A stretch of DNA of 64,000 nucleotides from Pachyseris speciosa (GCA_016490735.1 JAEMWC010000009.1:82501-146500), one strand, 5' to 3'. Counted from the first letter of the stretch, positions 43,256 to 56,370 are shown. Translations and numbers: made by a program. Notes: generated by a model not told the origin, from the sequence alone.

Positions 43256-45282
43256 AAAAAGCCTTTAAAGCTGCTGCGGTTCCGTTTCTTAATTTTTCCG
43301 ACTTATGTTGTGAAAATTATCTTGGCGTGGGTGTTTCAGGCTAATTGCTTTTCCTATGTTTTTGCATATTGCTTTTTCAAACACTAAAATATACATTTGA
43401 ATTCCTCTTTCCAGAGGAAGATTACTGATTTCATGTTAGTCGAAAAATCCCGTTCCCTTTTAAATATTTTTTCTCTCAAATTCATATTTTTCCTTTTGAA
43501 ATCATACCTTAGCAACGACGTGGTGCTATCAAATAATTTAAAAAGGCGACCATAATAGTAAAATTTTAACTGTCCAAATAAGCTATCAATTTGGACCATT
43601 TCTAAAATTGGACCACTTTTGTAAGTGTGTCATTTTTCGCTAAGACACATTACTCAAAATGTTTTTATTTGAATGATATGATTACTACCACGTCATAAGC
43701 GCATGCTTGTACAACTTCCATGATTGGATGATAAAAATTCCCAGTACAGTCAATATTACACGAGGCCACACATTAAAATAGTTGGTTAAGATGTTTTGGA
43801 GATGAAAATGTTTGATGTGTCCATGATATCTTGGCGGGTAAGATAAACATTGTAAAATAACTAAATTTTTTACGGAGCTAACAACGTCATGTACCCATGT
43901 ATCATCTTACAAGTGAGCACGGTAAGTGTCCTGCGCAGTGGTGGTGGTTTTGAGTACAGAACAGAGCTGGAGACAGCCGTATCTACAGAATGGGTGGGTC
44001 ATAAATATACAAACCCAGCGGTGAGGAAAAAAGTCCAGGTACTACAGTGAAAGTATTCGCTCCTTACCCCCACCCTCTCATACCATCTTTCTCTTTCCTA
44101 AATGAGACCATTTGGGTTTACGACAGTTTGGGGAGAAAAAAACGTCCAGGTACTACAGTGAAAAGATCCGCTCCTTACTCCCCCGACTCCCCCCCCCACC
44201 CCCCACACGCTTCTATCCCCCAACCCCCACCCCCCGAAAAGAAAATACTAACTACTGTTGAGTCCCTGTTTAGTCTATTCAGGTTTATGAAACTTTGGTG
44301 TTTCGATCTGTGCGTGAGGTGCAGTTAGCGTGTTAAGAGACACGTGCCAGGAAGCATACGATCAATCAATGTGAGACCATAGGAGTCCTTGCAGTCTTTT
44401 TCACCGCGGTCGCATTACTCTCTTAGACACGATTGCGTGGACGTGGGATGTGAGTGAGACCAGGAACTTGGCAGGCAGCTGCGGACTATAATTATAAACC
44501 GCTTCTGGTGGTCACACAAGCTTTGCCTGGACAGTTTAAAACGTAGGAGGTTTCTGAGTCCCTATCCAGCTGGCATACGTGTGCGCAATTCGTCGTCTGT
44601 AGGCCGGAAACTGATTGTCTTATGAAACAACTTTAGGAGTCAGGAGTTCACCTGCAAATAAAATGCTTATGCACCCGGTAGTTATTTTACCAGATACAGT
44701 ATTTAACGGACTAACAGTTTGTCTCGAACCGAGGAGAATGCCTCTCTTAGTGGGATCTCCCCGGGGTCAGATATAAACTCTATTTTTTTTTTTTTTATTT
44801 TTTCAATTATGCTTTTATTTCGATTCACCCGATTAAAAAAAAAAAACAGTCTTCGCAGTGTCGTCAGCTGTTCTGGAACACGCTTTCTGATAGGCCGACA
44901 GCCGTGTCAGATAAGCAGAAAATGTGAGGTTCTTCCAAGGTTATTGGAGCTCGAGACAACCAGGATGTCCTTTTGGACTTCCTCGTCGCGAAATCTGCAG
45001 CAAATAGCAAACAATCTTTGCACTAAAAACTGCTGAAGAAATAAAAGGCGAACTATAGAATAGGAATTGATACCCTGTTTACGGCGTTTGATTGTGGGAA
45101 GATCTCTCGCCAGGAAATATGCACGACCGTCTACATCAAAACCTTTTGTATATGAAGGTTAGTCTCGCGTTCTTGAAAACAAGGTGCCCTTGAAATACCT
45201 TCCCATTAACACCAGACGACATTCGACTTTCGTCCTAAAGAAGTAAAAATGTTGATCTCCACAACTTTTTTGCCAAATGGCA

Positions 45283-45560
45283 GCACTACAGGAAAGTACT
45301 GTTCAGTAGCTTTTATTTGATTGGTTACATTTTAGCCGTTATTTCATCCAGACTCAAAAGCTAGAATCAACCTTGTGTATAGCATAATAAACAGCACCAC
45401 AAGAAAATACTTCTCAGTGGCTTTCCATCAAAATGGCTTTCATCTATAATCCCATAAGCTAAGAAGACCTAGAACGACCTTGGTTGGGGCAATAAACAGC
45501 ACCAAAGGAAAGGACCGTCCAATAGCTTTCACTGAATGGCCCCACTCCTGGGGATCACAT
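45283..45560 (-). repeat. ~105-bp repeat family, array 1 (reversed, degenerate)
   Basis: About two and a half units in reverse orientation, with AGTAGCTTTTATTTGA, CATCCAGACTCAAAAGCTAGA and AAACAGCACCACAAGAAAATA. It is more diverged than the arrays at 52.9 and 62 kb. Confidence 0.65.
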
Positions 45561-45838
45561 CTGTTTCAATTCACCTTGAAAGTTCGAGACTGATTCAGCC
45601 AGCTGTTAACAGGATGTGGAACTCGATTTTTGATTGGCCCGCGACAGCCGTGTCAAATAAGCAAGGAACGTGAGGTTCTTCCGAGGTCATTAGAGCTCGA
45701 GACAACGAGGATGTCCTTTTGGACTTCCTCGTTGCGAAATCTGCAGCAAATAGCAAACAATCTTTACATTAAAAACTGTTGAAGAATAAAAGGCGAACTT
45801 AAGAATAGGATTTGATAGCCTGTTTGCGCCGTTTGATT

Positions 45839-46123
45839 ATGGAAGATCTCTCGCCAGGAAATGATGAACGACAGTCTACGGCCGAAAACCTTCCGTGTAT
45901 GAAGCTAACCGAGTCTCGCGTCCTTGAAAACAAGGTGCCCTTGAACGACCTTCCCATTAACACTAGACTTCAAGTGGTTACTGCCAATACAATTATAAAT
46001 AGCCTTCAATTAATGGCCATACACGGCACGGAAGACTTTCTTCCTAAAGGAGTTAACATGAAGATCACCCAACTCAAAAAAGTTGTGCCAAATACAGCAC
46101 TTCAGGAAGGTACTGCTCAGTAG
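45839..46123 (+). CDS. hypothetical 94-aa frame in the duplicated segment
   Basis: An ATG at 45839 opens MEDLSPGNDERQSTAENLPC and ends in the ~105-bp repeat unit at 46121-46123. It has an ordinary amino-acid mix and a LPINTRLQVVTANTIINSLQ stretch, but no motif I recognise. The sister copy about 735 bp upstream is broken by stops and frameshifts, and the stop lies in a repeat, so it may be a decaying element rather than a gene. Confidence 0.2.
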   Translation: MEDLSPGNDERQSTAENLPCMKLTESRVLENKVPLNDLPINTRLQVVTANTIINSLQLMAIHGTEDFLPKGVNMKITQLKKVVPNTALQEGTAQ

Positions 46124-46192
46124 CTTTCATTTGAATGGTCACACTTTAGGATTTCATCCACAGACTCAAAAGTTAGAACCACCTAGATGGAA
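46090..46192 (-). repeat. ~105-bp repeat family, array 2 (single reversed unit)
   Basis: AGTAGCTTTCATTTGAATGG, CACACTTTAGGATTTCATCC and AGACTCAAAAGTTAGAACCA make up one unit of the family in reverse. Confidence 0.7.
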
Positions 46193-46750
46193 TGTGCAAC
46201 GTTCAAACAACCAGGAATGAATGAGAAAAGCGATACCTATTTATTTGGAGACAGACTTTTCTGTTGAAAAATCTCACACCCCAACATATTAAGCATCTTA
46301 TTTTTGGTCTCTTTCCTTTCTCACATTTCATCTCTGCACACCCAACACCCACTCGAACCACAACACACCCATTTCAAAGAACAAGAATATTTAAGAAATT
46401 TAGTTCATTTATTTACATCCTTCAATAAAACTCTCTATACAACATGCCAATGTAGCACAATTTACACTTTCAAATATTACTATATACAGAACCCAAAACT
46501 TGAAAACTGTACGATTATTTTTACATTTTTTTTTAAGATTTTCTCATTTTATGAACGTCTATGCATAACAGTAACAAGCGAAGAAGCGATGATTATTTTT
46601 AGTGGATGAGGAGGAAAGCACCTAATCTTTCAGCTTACAACTACAAAATGAAAGTTTTTCTAGGAAGTAAGCTTCAGCTTAGGCAGAGTATAAACAAGGA
46701 ACAGAAGTGAATACAGTCAATCTGCAACAGTCAAATATTGCTTTATGATC

Positions 46751-48100
46751 TCATAACACACAAGGTCCAGGCGTTTCAAGGCTTGGGTCAACTGCATACA
46801 TCTCAGTCCATGAACACCTCCGTGGGAGGACCCCCGACATGTAGGGGTAGTCAGATCCTTCTAAAAGCACTCGTAATCTCATGGCAACCTTCCTGCTGTG
46901 AACAGATCCGCCAAGAAGTACGCACTGCACCCCATACGGTCTCCATGTGAAGTTGTTCCCTGTGAAGTAGTGCTTAACCGTTACAAGTGATGGGGGAATC
47001 TGGAATCCTGGCCTGTCTGTAACCAGTAGAAATGCATCAGCTTCCTTAACTTTGCGTTCTAACACTTTCAGAGGTTCCTCGAAGACTTGACAGAGGCAAG
47101 CTTGGGTGTCTTCGTACATCAGTAATGGTGCACTGACATTAGCACATTCTGTAAGGGAGAAATAAAATATATCAGGTTAGAAATGATCAAAATAATAATA
47201 TTTATCACATGAAAGTGACCCGAGTCATACAGTATTGTTACCGGAAACCAAATACGAAGTAATTTTACTGGGGAGTGAAAGTGGACTTCCGGTCCCGAAC
47301 AATACGTGCAAGATTATCCGCTTTTGCCAAACCCGAACACAAAACAAAAAAGGTAAGACGCGACAATAGCGATTTCACCCCTGGGAACGAGGATTTAAAA
47401 TTGCGTAGTTAACATGTTAAGATACTTTTGCGGCATTCGCATTTACTTGACAGCACAAAAGTTTCGGCGAAATGTAAATTTAACCTGCCGAAAATGGAGA
47501 ACCGGATAAACGACGGTAAAAATTGAACAGCAATAAGAAACAAGGAATCCTTTGAACTCTGAGAAGTCTATTTTGATAGTGGTAAAATACGAATTGTCCT
47601 TTGGGAGAAGTGATCACCGCGAATTTAAATTGCAAATCATTTTACTGGGCGATAAAACTGACAAACAAGTTGCGGCAGGCAACAGATGACTGATTTCGAG
47701 AGTTATTTTAAGACATTACAAAGGCTGAATTAGGATTTTTTCTCGCCATTTAACAAAAGTCGTCAACTGAACTTTGCTGATCTGCAACTCAGTCCATAAA
47801 TCTCAACTTTTTCAGGGGAAAAATATTACGGGTCCTGGTATTTGATTACACAAGGAAAATTGTTTGTCGAGATGGATTGGATAAGTGCCAACTTTGTAAT
47901 AATTTTTTTCTAGTGGGGTTTTTCCCTCTGAATACGAAAATAAGGTGAAAAGTAGTTCGGGCATGAAAGGCAAAGGCGTTTTTTAACTTACCGAAAAGCG
48001 TAATTTGATGTCCCTCGTTGCAAAGTTGCTTCAGCATATATTGAGCCTGGTTGAGGCCATGATTACTGGAAGCAAAATCCGCAAACAATACAATCTTCAT
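46751..48100 (-). CDS. small flavodoxin/FMN-reductase-like protein, two coding exons
   Basis: Coding exons 48100-47992 (the exon itself starts at 48142) and 47148-46751 join in phase across GTAAGT...ACAG to 168 aa. The N-terminus MKIVLFADFASSNHGLNQAQ looks like a first beta strand plus phosphate loop and helix. Later come EADAFLLVTDRPGFQIPPSL and VQCVLLGGSVHSRKVAMRLR, whose order and spacing recall NADPH-dependent FMN reductases (the P-E-Y-N and GG..G blocks), though the diagnostic residues are not kept. I therefore offer the fold only as likely and give no reaction. A 5' exon at 49313-49433 probably belongs to the same transcript; spliced to this one it reads in a different frame and stops 1 nt before this ATG, so it would be leader. 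The C-terminus ends SLETPGPCVL. Confidence 0.55.
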
Positions 48101-49312
48101 GCTATTTGGAGCTCTGGAGTTCTGGGCTGAATAATCCCAACTCTGCAAGGAGGAAACACACACTATGAATAAGCAACAGTCACAAGGCATTTATACGCTC
48201 ATGGGAACTGCAAGGTAATAAATACATTGCATCATGAGTTAAACGAGACTGTCACGAGACTAAAAAAAGTGGAATTACCAAAAAGTGCTTACGTCTATCA
48301 GCCGATCAAATTAAAAAAAGCTCTTACGCGACGAAAAATCCTGCTTCTTCGACGTAATAGAGATCACGCGGGAAAAACACAAGCCAAGCGACTTTAGCAC
48401 CAACTTGTTTATAGCTCTAGCTTGGACAAACACTGCATCGCTGATGTTAATAATTTTAGTATTTGTCAGAATATCGGTCACGTCTGTTTCGATCAAAATT
48501 TTTTAGCGTTTTAAAATTAAATTGCACGGCTAGATTCTCGAGCTCCACGGCGATCACAATGTAAAGGGATACGCTCCTGCTTAGGGACTATAGCATAAAG
48601 CGAACAATCAGTTGTAGCCCTTCCAGTTGCTCTGAGCTCGCGAAGAGATCGAAGTTCGTAGAATCGCGCGTGGGAGAATTTTAAAGTTTTTCCATGTAAC
48701 TTGAAACTTCAAAGATTAAACTTTATTTTAGAACAAAATCTCCTTAGCCGACAGATCACTCACAGCAGGATTGCTGAATCTATCTCGAATATCACACGTA
48801 TGCCCATCACTTGTCGCAATCGTGAATCGCCTGTCCTATCACCTCCGTGCCGAATTACATGAAACAAAATCGCTCACGTTAAACTATCTTCGAATTCACA
48901 ATCTAACAAGAGACGTCACATTCGTGGGCATCAAAACAGTGTCGGAGATTGCAAAACTTCGAATAAAGTGCAAGTGCAGTATATTTTTTGTCAATCGAAA
49001 CTGCTAACAAAGCGCTTTCCCACGTCGATATCAAAGTAGCTTGCGTTGCAGTTTGCTGAGCTCTTCCTCGAGGAAACTTTAATGGCTCGCCAGATGAGAA
49101 AATTTACCAAGTCTGTAAAGTCTATTCTACACCGGGAGTGATGCTTTAACCAAAACAGATCTGATCTATTGACAGCGACCAGACCAACACCGCTACAGCG
49201 TGATATAAACCTACAACGGTAAGATTTCTTGCTCGATGCGATTCGCTTCAAATGCGTCTAGCCGAAGCGAACGGATCTAAATTATGAGCGAGACCAAGAA
49301 GCAATGACTTAC

Positions 49313-49433
49313 CAGGCTCGGGTATGATACAGTTGTGTTTCCTTTGCACATATTCGTCAAACTCAGCTTGTTCTATAACGTCCCAGCTTTCGCAAACCGT
49401 CCCTTTACTGTGCACTAAAGAAAGCACGAACAA
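49313..49433 (-). other. probable 5' exon upstream of the flavodoxin-like gene
   Basis: The open minus-strand stretch has no ATG but reads CESWDVIEQAEFDEYVQRKH and ends at a strong donor (CCTG|GTAAGT, exon edge 49313). Joined to the acceptor at 48142 it gives a stop just before the downstream ATG. It could be leader sequence, or coding for a different isoform whose next exon I cannot see. The 5' limit is not defined. Confidence 0.35.
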
Positions 49434-52400
49434 CCTCTTTGCCCGTGAGTTTTTATGCGATTTGACAAGCGCTGTGACGTCATGGCCCAGATGACAAGTA
49501 TCAACGCAATATCACGCCTTGCACTTTCGGATTAAATCTCGCCTTCTGATTGGTTAGTTAACAATTGCCCTTTGAAAACATTGACATAACACCCTTGATC
49601 CACATGAGGGGTGCAGCCGAGGTACGTTAATGATTTTTTTAATGACAAAAGAAGAAAGACCTCGAATATTCATGAAGATCGAGAGACAAAAGAAACAGAC
49701 CGAAACGGGCTCCTAAGTTTTAAACAAAGCGAACTTGTGATTATGGCGAGAAACAATACGCAAAATATGAAAGGGTAATTGAATGTTTGATCTAGCGCCT
49801 GATTCGTCGAACCGAATACAAAGCCAGCTTGTTCTCTCGCCTTTGTTAATTAAATTGGCGCTTTCTTTGGTTCTTTCTTAGCTTTTCCGCCTCATCAAAG
49901 AACGCAAAAGTCAATGGACAAGATTGCCTTAGTCTTTTCTGTACCAAATCCCGTTTTAAGGTGCTCTTTATTGTTATTTTTCAGGGCGAAATGTTGGTTT
50001 CGTGTTTTGACTCACGTACTTTGCATATCGCTTTACGTGCTTGCGAAATGTTATCGAACGTGACCTCCAGTGTTTTGCGTCCAGGGGCCAACTTAACATC
50101 GCTGTTGGAAACAGCTGAAGTTATGTTATCAAACACGTGGACACTGAAAAACGTCCAGCAAAAATAACATTGAAAATCAGCTGTATTGTCTTTTTGCTTA
50201 GAGCCCAAAAAATGAAAAAAAAATTAAATCAATATACAATGGTTAGCGACCACGAAGGAAATAAGATTAATATCACATAATTATACTGTAAAAAGTATGA
50301 AACAATTATTTTTGTGTCGTGACTCCTTAGTTTAAAACGTCCATGGCAAGTTCCACACTCCTAAAACGATCATTCTTTGTTTCGTTGTTGTGGACAGTAA
50401 TTTCAAAATATAAGTTAATTACACAAAACAATAACCTACAAAAGAACTCGAAAATAAACCCAATATCACTCACTCAGAAGTCCTATACCCTACGTACCAT
50501 CTTGTTTTCGTCAGTTGTATTGACCGTCAGCAGATTTCTGCTGGGGTTTGATTTGCCACATACATTCTATGCTTCATGGCTAAAGATACCGAAGATTGTC
50601 AGTAAACAGTAGAAACACGCATTTTTTAAACGGTCTGTGATACGTTGTGCCGTGTCAGCACAAATATGCCAAGATTGGCTTAGATCTAGGAATTATTCAA
50701 ACGTTTTTGATAAGCTGAATGCTGGATACGGGCCATAAATCAGATTTAAATAGCTCTTGAACAACTCTAATGGCAGGAAATCGAAAACCAATTTATGAAG
50801 TGAGCGCACAAGACTCCGCACTGTTGTACGCTCGATCGAAGTTTCCGCCAACACATTCAAGATACACCTCTTGATTTTTCACACATCTTTGTTTTCGAGC
50901 CGAATTCAAAGCTGGCACTTTGCCCCGCTGGTTTTATCAAACACGGTCTTGCGGGTCAAAGATTGTTATGAAAATCGAGAATGGCTGTCACATGACTGCT
51001 CCGCTGTTCGCTTCAACACGCCTCCTTTTCCACCCACTTCTGTCAGACTCATGCACTGCCTTTTCCTGTATAACTGATGGTTTCGTAGGTTTATCCAGTG
51101 GTTTCCTTCCTTTCTTTTGTATTCGCGCGATTCACAAAGCGAACAAAAACAACATTGAATCATAATTAACAACATTGAATCATAATTAACGACAGGTTAC
51201 GGCAGGACCGCAAAGCTCTCGAAATAAAAAAAAAATTCTTTACGGACAAGCGTATGATCCAATATTACCAGCGAGTCGAATTTTGGATCAGTTTACTGGA
51301 GCAACTACAGAATACAGGGCCATTTTTCCGCCCCAATCCCGCAGCTTTTGAGCGAGGCTTTTTAATCGAGGCAAAATCCTCTCTGTGTTGCCCAAATGAA
51401 GAGCCTGTATGCAGGCTATTTCCACCAAGTTCGCACGTTTACCTTGCACATTTTACAGATTGAAATGGTTTCTTGATTACCGAAAGAGTCGTTTGATTTA
51501 ATTGTCAAAAGCCGAAAATCGAGGTGAGATACAAAAGGTAAACCGACCAAACTCAATGCAACAAAGGGACTTTGTTGTATCAACCTTTTGTACCAGCAAG
51601 GTCGGCCAAGGTGGCATATATATTTGTCGCAACTTAAATCACAAGTCTAAATTAACAAACTTTACTGAATACGAGAAGAAATTTGTCACATGATTGTAAT
51701 TGGGTCAAACCGCATTTAACGAAGGAATGGATAAATATACTTTTCGCGGCCTAGCTCAAGACGTGGTTTCCCTAAGCACGAATTTAGATTAACGTGTCAT
51801 TACTTATCGCCTCGGACTTTAATTGTCTTTCGTTCCGCTCCCTATGCGTTTCATACAAGCAAGGTTTTACTGCAAAATCATCGTGCCAAAGTTCTGTTTC
51901 AAAGAATAAATCATAACGTTATAATTCCTTTAGATGTGGGCGTTGTCTAAGTATTTTACGTGACCAACTAAACGACAGATTTTGTAATCGGAGAATTTAA
52001 AGTACTTTAACTTGCCTGTCGTGATTTTCGAGAGACAAGAATTGAATAATATTTAGCCGTTCATATATATATATATATCCGCAGGAGCCCTATAAACAGT
52101 TGACAGTATAACGGGAAACCAAAATACGATGGTTCCCCGTTGTGCTTGACTTGAGCTGGGAAACCCTTTGGACTTTTGCTTTCACATTTATCTTTTGTTA
52201 AGATGACACAAATCTAAATATACTTCAGCAAAAAAGGATTAAGATAGGGCTGTCACACCCATTAAGATAAGTAAAGATGAAAATTAAATTGCTTATCCGA
52301 ACATTAAAAAAAGTTTTAGAGAAGTTCCAAGAGTTGGTCCTTCACAGACTGATTTATCGCTTTATAATGATTGGTACGAAATTAGGCTTTGGCCAACGAC

Positions 52401-52800
52401 AAATCGCAAAATTAACTTATCTTGAAACGGTCAGAGACGCCGGCTATATTGTTCAAGACATCAACATCGTTTTGATCAGGAAACAAATCTTGCTTGTGTA
52501 TAGTTTAGCCGATATTTTGTTTCCGTGTTAAACATGAAGATGATCAACAAATCGGTGTTGTGTGTCATCCCCTGCATCGAGCTCAATTCTAAGTTGTTCA
52601 GCCTGATTACATCGGTTTATTTAATTGATGTTCAGTTTTCAATAAACCTAACTTTTGCAGTAAAATATCACTCGGTATGAACTGATCGGTTACGATTCAT
52701 TTAAAGTTCGAGTTACCGCTCTTTCCAAGTCGAGAGATAAATTTTCGCTTTTCGTTTATTCTTAGCTCGACCCGCGCTTCACTCTACAAACCAAATACGT
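49434..52800. other. intergenic stretch without a supported gene
   Basis: Scattered short frames on both strands, none with splice sites plus protein-like content that I trust. It includes a doubled 20-bp motif AACATTGAATCATAATTAAC near 51150-51190 and the half MITE at 51315-51417. Confidence 0.45.
51315..51417. mobile_element. right-half copy of the 28617-28757 MITE
   Basis: TTAATCGAGGCAAAATCCTC, TCTCTGTGTTGCCCAAATGA and AGAGCCTGTATGCAGGCTA match the right half of the earlier element. The left end is missing or too diverged to see. Confidence 0.6.
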
Positions 52801-52864
52801 GGATTCACGGGTCATTTCGTGTCCTCCTTGTCTGAGTACCAACGCGTGGATAAAATCTTCAAGT

Positions 52865-53365
52865 GTGACCAGTCAAGTGAAAGCCACTGAGCAGTACTTT
52901 CCTGTGGTGCTGTTTATTGCGCTGTACAAGGTGGTTCTAGCTTTTGAGTCTGTGGATGAAATCTTAAGTGTGACCATTCAAATGAAAGCCACTGAGCAGT
53001 ACTTTCCTGTGGTGCTGTTTATTGCGCTGTACAAGGTGGTTCTAGCTTTTGAGTCTGTGGATGAAGTCTACAAAACTACTGATGAAAGCTACTGAGCAGT
53101 ACTTTCTGTGGTGCTGTTATATTATGCTGTGCAAGGTGTGTTTCTGACTTTTTGAGTCTATGAACTGAAATTCCTAAAGTGTGACCATTCAAATGAAAGC
53201 TACTGAGCAGTACTTTCTCAGTGGTGCTGTTTATTGTTTATTATGCTGTGCAAGGTGGTTCTATTCTTTGAGTTGCGGATGAAATCTTTAAGTGTGACCA
53301 TTCAAATGAAAGCAATAGAGCAGTACATCCCTCTATGGTGCGGTTTTAAATGCTGTACAAATGAA
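52865..53365 (+). repeat. ~105-bp repeat family, array 3
   Basis: About five units, each with GAAAGC(C/T)ACTGAGCAGTAC, TTTCCTGTGGTGCTGTTTAT and GAGTCTGTGGATGAAATC. The first two are nearly identical; later ones drift. Confidence 0.85.
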
Positions 53366-55900
53366 AGTTACTCAACAGTGCTCTAATGCGATGGTCTTTT
53401 GCTCATAATATCTTCAGCTGCCATTGCTTTCTTTCCCGGTTTCTTGGACATGTTAAGGGGTGTTTTCCAGTGTGGCTAGATTTAAGTGAAGTTAGCAAAC
53501 ATCACGTCCTTCTGATGAAACAGCGTCTTCCACCTGCCCTTGGAACAATGCCTTTCCGTCAGTGGAATATGAGAATAAGCTTTGATTGTAAAGGTGTGAA
53601 TAGCGAGAATTTCTTCTATTCGCTAAGCTTACGTAAGTGAAGGAGCTGTCCGATATTACTGTCGGAATTCGCATATGACAATTCGCATGTGAGTAAGTGT
53701 TTTGAGTTCTGTTGTAACCAACACGATGGTCAAGATCTACAATAAACGTCATGTTTCTGAACGAAGTTCCGGTCCACTTGATGTAGAAATACCCCGGAAG
53801 GTGACAGGGCACCTCTCGCTCAGCCATGGAACTAGATCTCCCCGAAAAGCCCCTGTTACAGAACAGCGTTACATTACAGCGCTTTTTTCTGTTGTTCTGT
53901 GCTGCTCTGTCGTCGAACCAACGCCGTTGCGTCAGATAATTAGGGAGGTTCCTGACTTTTCGACCAAACCATTAGGAGTTTGGAAGGAATTATATCACAT
54001 TTACAATCAAAATGCACAATTAATTTCAAAAAGAGGTTATACCAAATTCGAATGCCCTGTAGTTACCAGGAAATGTGGGCGTAAAATCACTTTGATAAAC
54101 AAACAGGAAAAAGGCAATAGCTATTGTGTTGTAGCCGAAAGGCGGAGTGCTATCTGTTAAATATGACCTTACAGGAAGATCGTAAACTTGCGTTAATAAT
54201 CAACATGTTTTGAGAACAACAGGAAAGAGGTTGGAAAAAGCCACGATACATTTTGATAACAATTTGACATAATTGCTTTAGTTACTCAAGTCATGAAAAA
54301 AAGTAAGATGTACGTGCTTGAAGCGAGCAGTTTGGAAAATTAATATATTTTGATAGATTTTATTGGTTAAAGACAGTACGTGTCTAAACGAAATTACCGT
54401 CACATAATGATAATCGAAGAAATGTATATTCGATTACAGGAATATTACACTCGATATAGCCACTTCTACTGTATCTTTCCAAACAGAAGTAACATGAAGT
54501 GTTTTTAAAACCGTCGCAAAATTAAACAAGAAACGCCAATGAAAACATCCACAAATTGTTCCTTTCTCTTCTGTGTTTTCGTTTATTTATTTAAAATCAA
54601 AAAGCAAGGACTGAAATTGCACATATTAATGGTAAAGACGAAAATGGTCAGAAGTGTACGTGATTATTATATACGATGGAATTTTAAAGATAATATAACT
54701 AATGGTTGCGACTGGTATTCAAATATAAACGCGCTTTGTGTGTCTGACAACCGTAAGTCACGTTTACGAAAATTAATTCAGTTTTTCGTGCGAAGAGACA
54801 TGTTTGTTCGCTGAAGCATGGGTGCTAACCGCAGATCCTGAAAACTAACTAAAACTGAAGGCTATATTTCGCAACTTCCTCTGCAAGATCGATACAACTG
54901 TCGGTAACATGCACGAAATTTTAAACTGTTTGGAAACGGTTTAACAATATCATCAAATAAGGTAGAGTTTTTTATTGCAAGTAGATTTTTTTTTGTAATG
55001 GCAATTTTAGTCGCTTCAACGTGAACTTCTTGGACAGTCAGTTCTGTGAAAGCGTGTTGTTTCTGAAAAGAACAGTATCTCAATAAACATACTAATGAAA
55101 TAATAGTGAACGTTAAGCGACTGCAGAAGATTTGGGTAAATGTACGGATTAGATCTCTGAAAATTCGAAGATACCATTGCTGAAAACTCAATGCCGATAT
55201 TGTGGGCATGTCAACAATACCCCCGCAATTAAATATATCAGTATGTTTTGATCTCGAAATATTATTATTTTCGATATTTTGGAGCAAATTATCGGAATCT
55301 AAGGATCGAACCCCAATCTTGAATTCACACGCTACAGTGCTTTTACTAAATATTACAAGCCTTTTGCACAAAGTTCGTTTGGTCATTATAAGGAAGGGGG
55401 AGATTGGGCTTTGCTTTGTTGCGGTGTTGCTAATTTTTTTTGTGCGGTATTTCGGTGAATAAAATTATACCTTGAGGTGTTGCGGTGATCTCAAACCCTA
55501 CGGTGTGCGATGTTTGTGTTTTTAAATCTACGGTGTTTGGCGAAACGAAATTTAGTGCGGTTTTTTGTTTGACCTTTGTCTGAACAAAATTTATCCTTTA
55601 TTACCACATTGATTGTCTTGCTTATATCACGTACGTACGTTTTTCCCTTTTTCAAAAAACCATTTAGACTACGTAAATAATGGAACTATTGCAGCGTCGG
55701 TGTTTCGTCAACTTTTCTTGCGGTGATGCTGTGTTTGTTAATTTTTTGTGCTGTTGCGGTATTCAGAGCCCCCAAAGTCCCTCTCTATAAGCACTGGTTG
55801 CACGCATGCAAACAGAAAAATATTCCCCTGGATGTAAAACAACTGAAACCACTCTTTCTGTCCTAAAGGCAGTCGTTTTCGATTCTCCAGCCGCGTTGCC
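53366..55900. other. intergenic stretch, no supported gene
   Basis: Long frames here (53702-54160 plus, 54862-55386 minus) show no motif, no splice context and no repeat-free protein character that I recognise. The minus frame (174 codons) has one hydrophobic stretch (LTFTIISLVCLL) but is AT-rich and may be chance. Confidence 0.4.
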
Positions 55901-55904
55901 CATC

Positions 55905-56242
55905 CAAATAAAAGCTACTGTACAGTACTCTCGTGTGGTGCTGCGGCTTGCTATGCTGAACAAGGTGGTTCTACGGTTTGAGTCTGTGGATGAAATCCTA
56001 AAGTGTGACCATTCAATGAAAGCCACTGAGCAGTACTTTCCTGTGGTGCTGTTTATTATGCTGTACAAGGTGGTTCCAAGTTTTGAGTCTGTGGATGAAA
56101 TCCTTAAGTGTGACCATTCAAATGAAAGCCACCGAGCAGTACTTTCCTGTGGTACTGTTTATTATGCTGTACAAGGTGGTTCTCAGTTTTGAGTCTGTGG
56201 ATGAAATCCTTAGTGTGACCATTCAAATGAAAGCCACTGAGA
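55905..56242 (+). repeat. ~105-bp repeat family, array 4
   Basis: About three and a half units spaced about 104 bp apart. It ends directly at the foldback at 56250, next to the Penelope-type remnant. Confidence 0.85.
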
Positions 56243-56249
56243 AGCGTTA

Positions 56250-56370
56250 CAGTTTGATATCAATAGGCTTACATAATCGATTAGCAAGTTTGCATATCCT
56301 TCTCTGTGTCAAGAGTGAGAAGGATATGCAAACTTGCTAATAGATTATGATTCTATTGATATTAAACTAG
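56250..56370. repeat. 121-bp foldback at the edge of the Penelope-type remnant
   Basis: AGCAAGTTTGCATATCCTTC and its perfect complement GAAGGATATGCAAACTTGCT stand 13-20 nt apart, and the outer parts (GATATCAATAG / CTATTGATATTAAAC) pair with mismatches. The right arm is part of the reading frame that leads into the GIY-YIG remnant, so the left arm is an inverted copy of its upstream region. Confidence 0.7.

Larger units (their letters stand above)
44861..46130 (+). repeat. direct duplication of a ~450-530 bp segment
   Basis: Copy 1 (about 44861-45310) and copy 2 (about 45599-46130) share ACAGCCGTGTCA, GGATGTCCTTTTGGACTTCC, CTGCAGCAAATAGCAAACAA, AAGATCTCTCGCCAGGAAAT and AACAAGGTGCCCTTGAA in order. 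Each copy runs straight into reversed units of the ~105-bp repeat family. Copy 2 keeps an open frame (45839-46123); copy 1 is broken. Confidence 0.75.
35951..46750. other. 10.8-kb intergenic stretch, repeats only
   Basis: Between the ANKRD13C stop and the 3' end of the next minus-strand gene I find no spliceable or long coding frame that I trust. The stretch holds the foldback elements, tandem repeats and the duplicated segment listed separately. Confidence 0.55.

Noticed and set aside
49961..50208. Overlapping frames on both strands (68 and 75 aa)
   Set aside because: A plausible acceptor precedes the plus frame, but nothing joins to it and the two frames cannot be told apart by content.
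53702..54160. 152-aa plus-strand frame
   Set aside because: No motif, no splice context, and no support for a start; the neighbourhood is repeat-rich.
54862..55386. 174-aa minus-strand frame with one hydrophobic segment
   Set aside because: AT-rich sequence with no recognisable domain and no gene context; kept only as a remark in the region entry.
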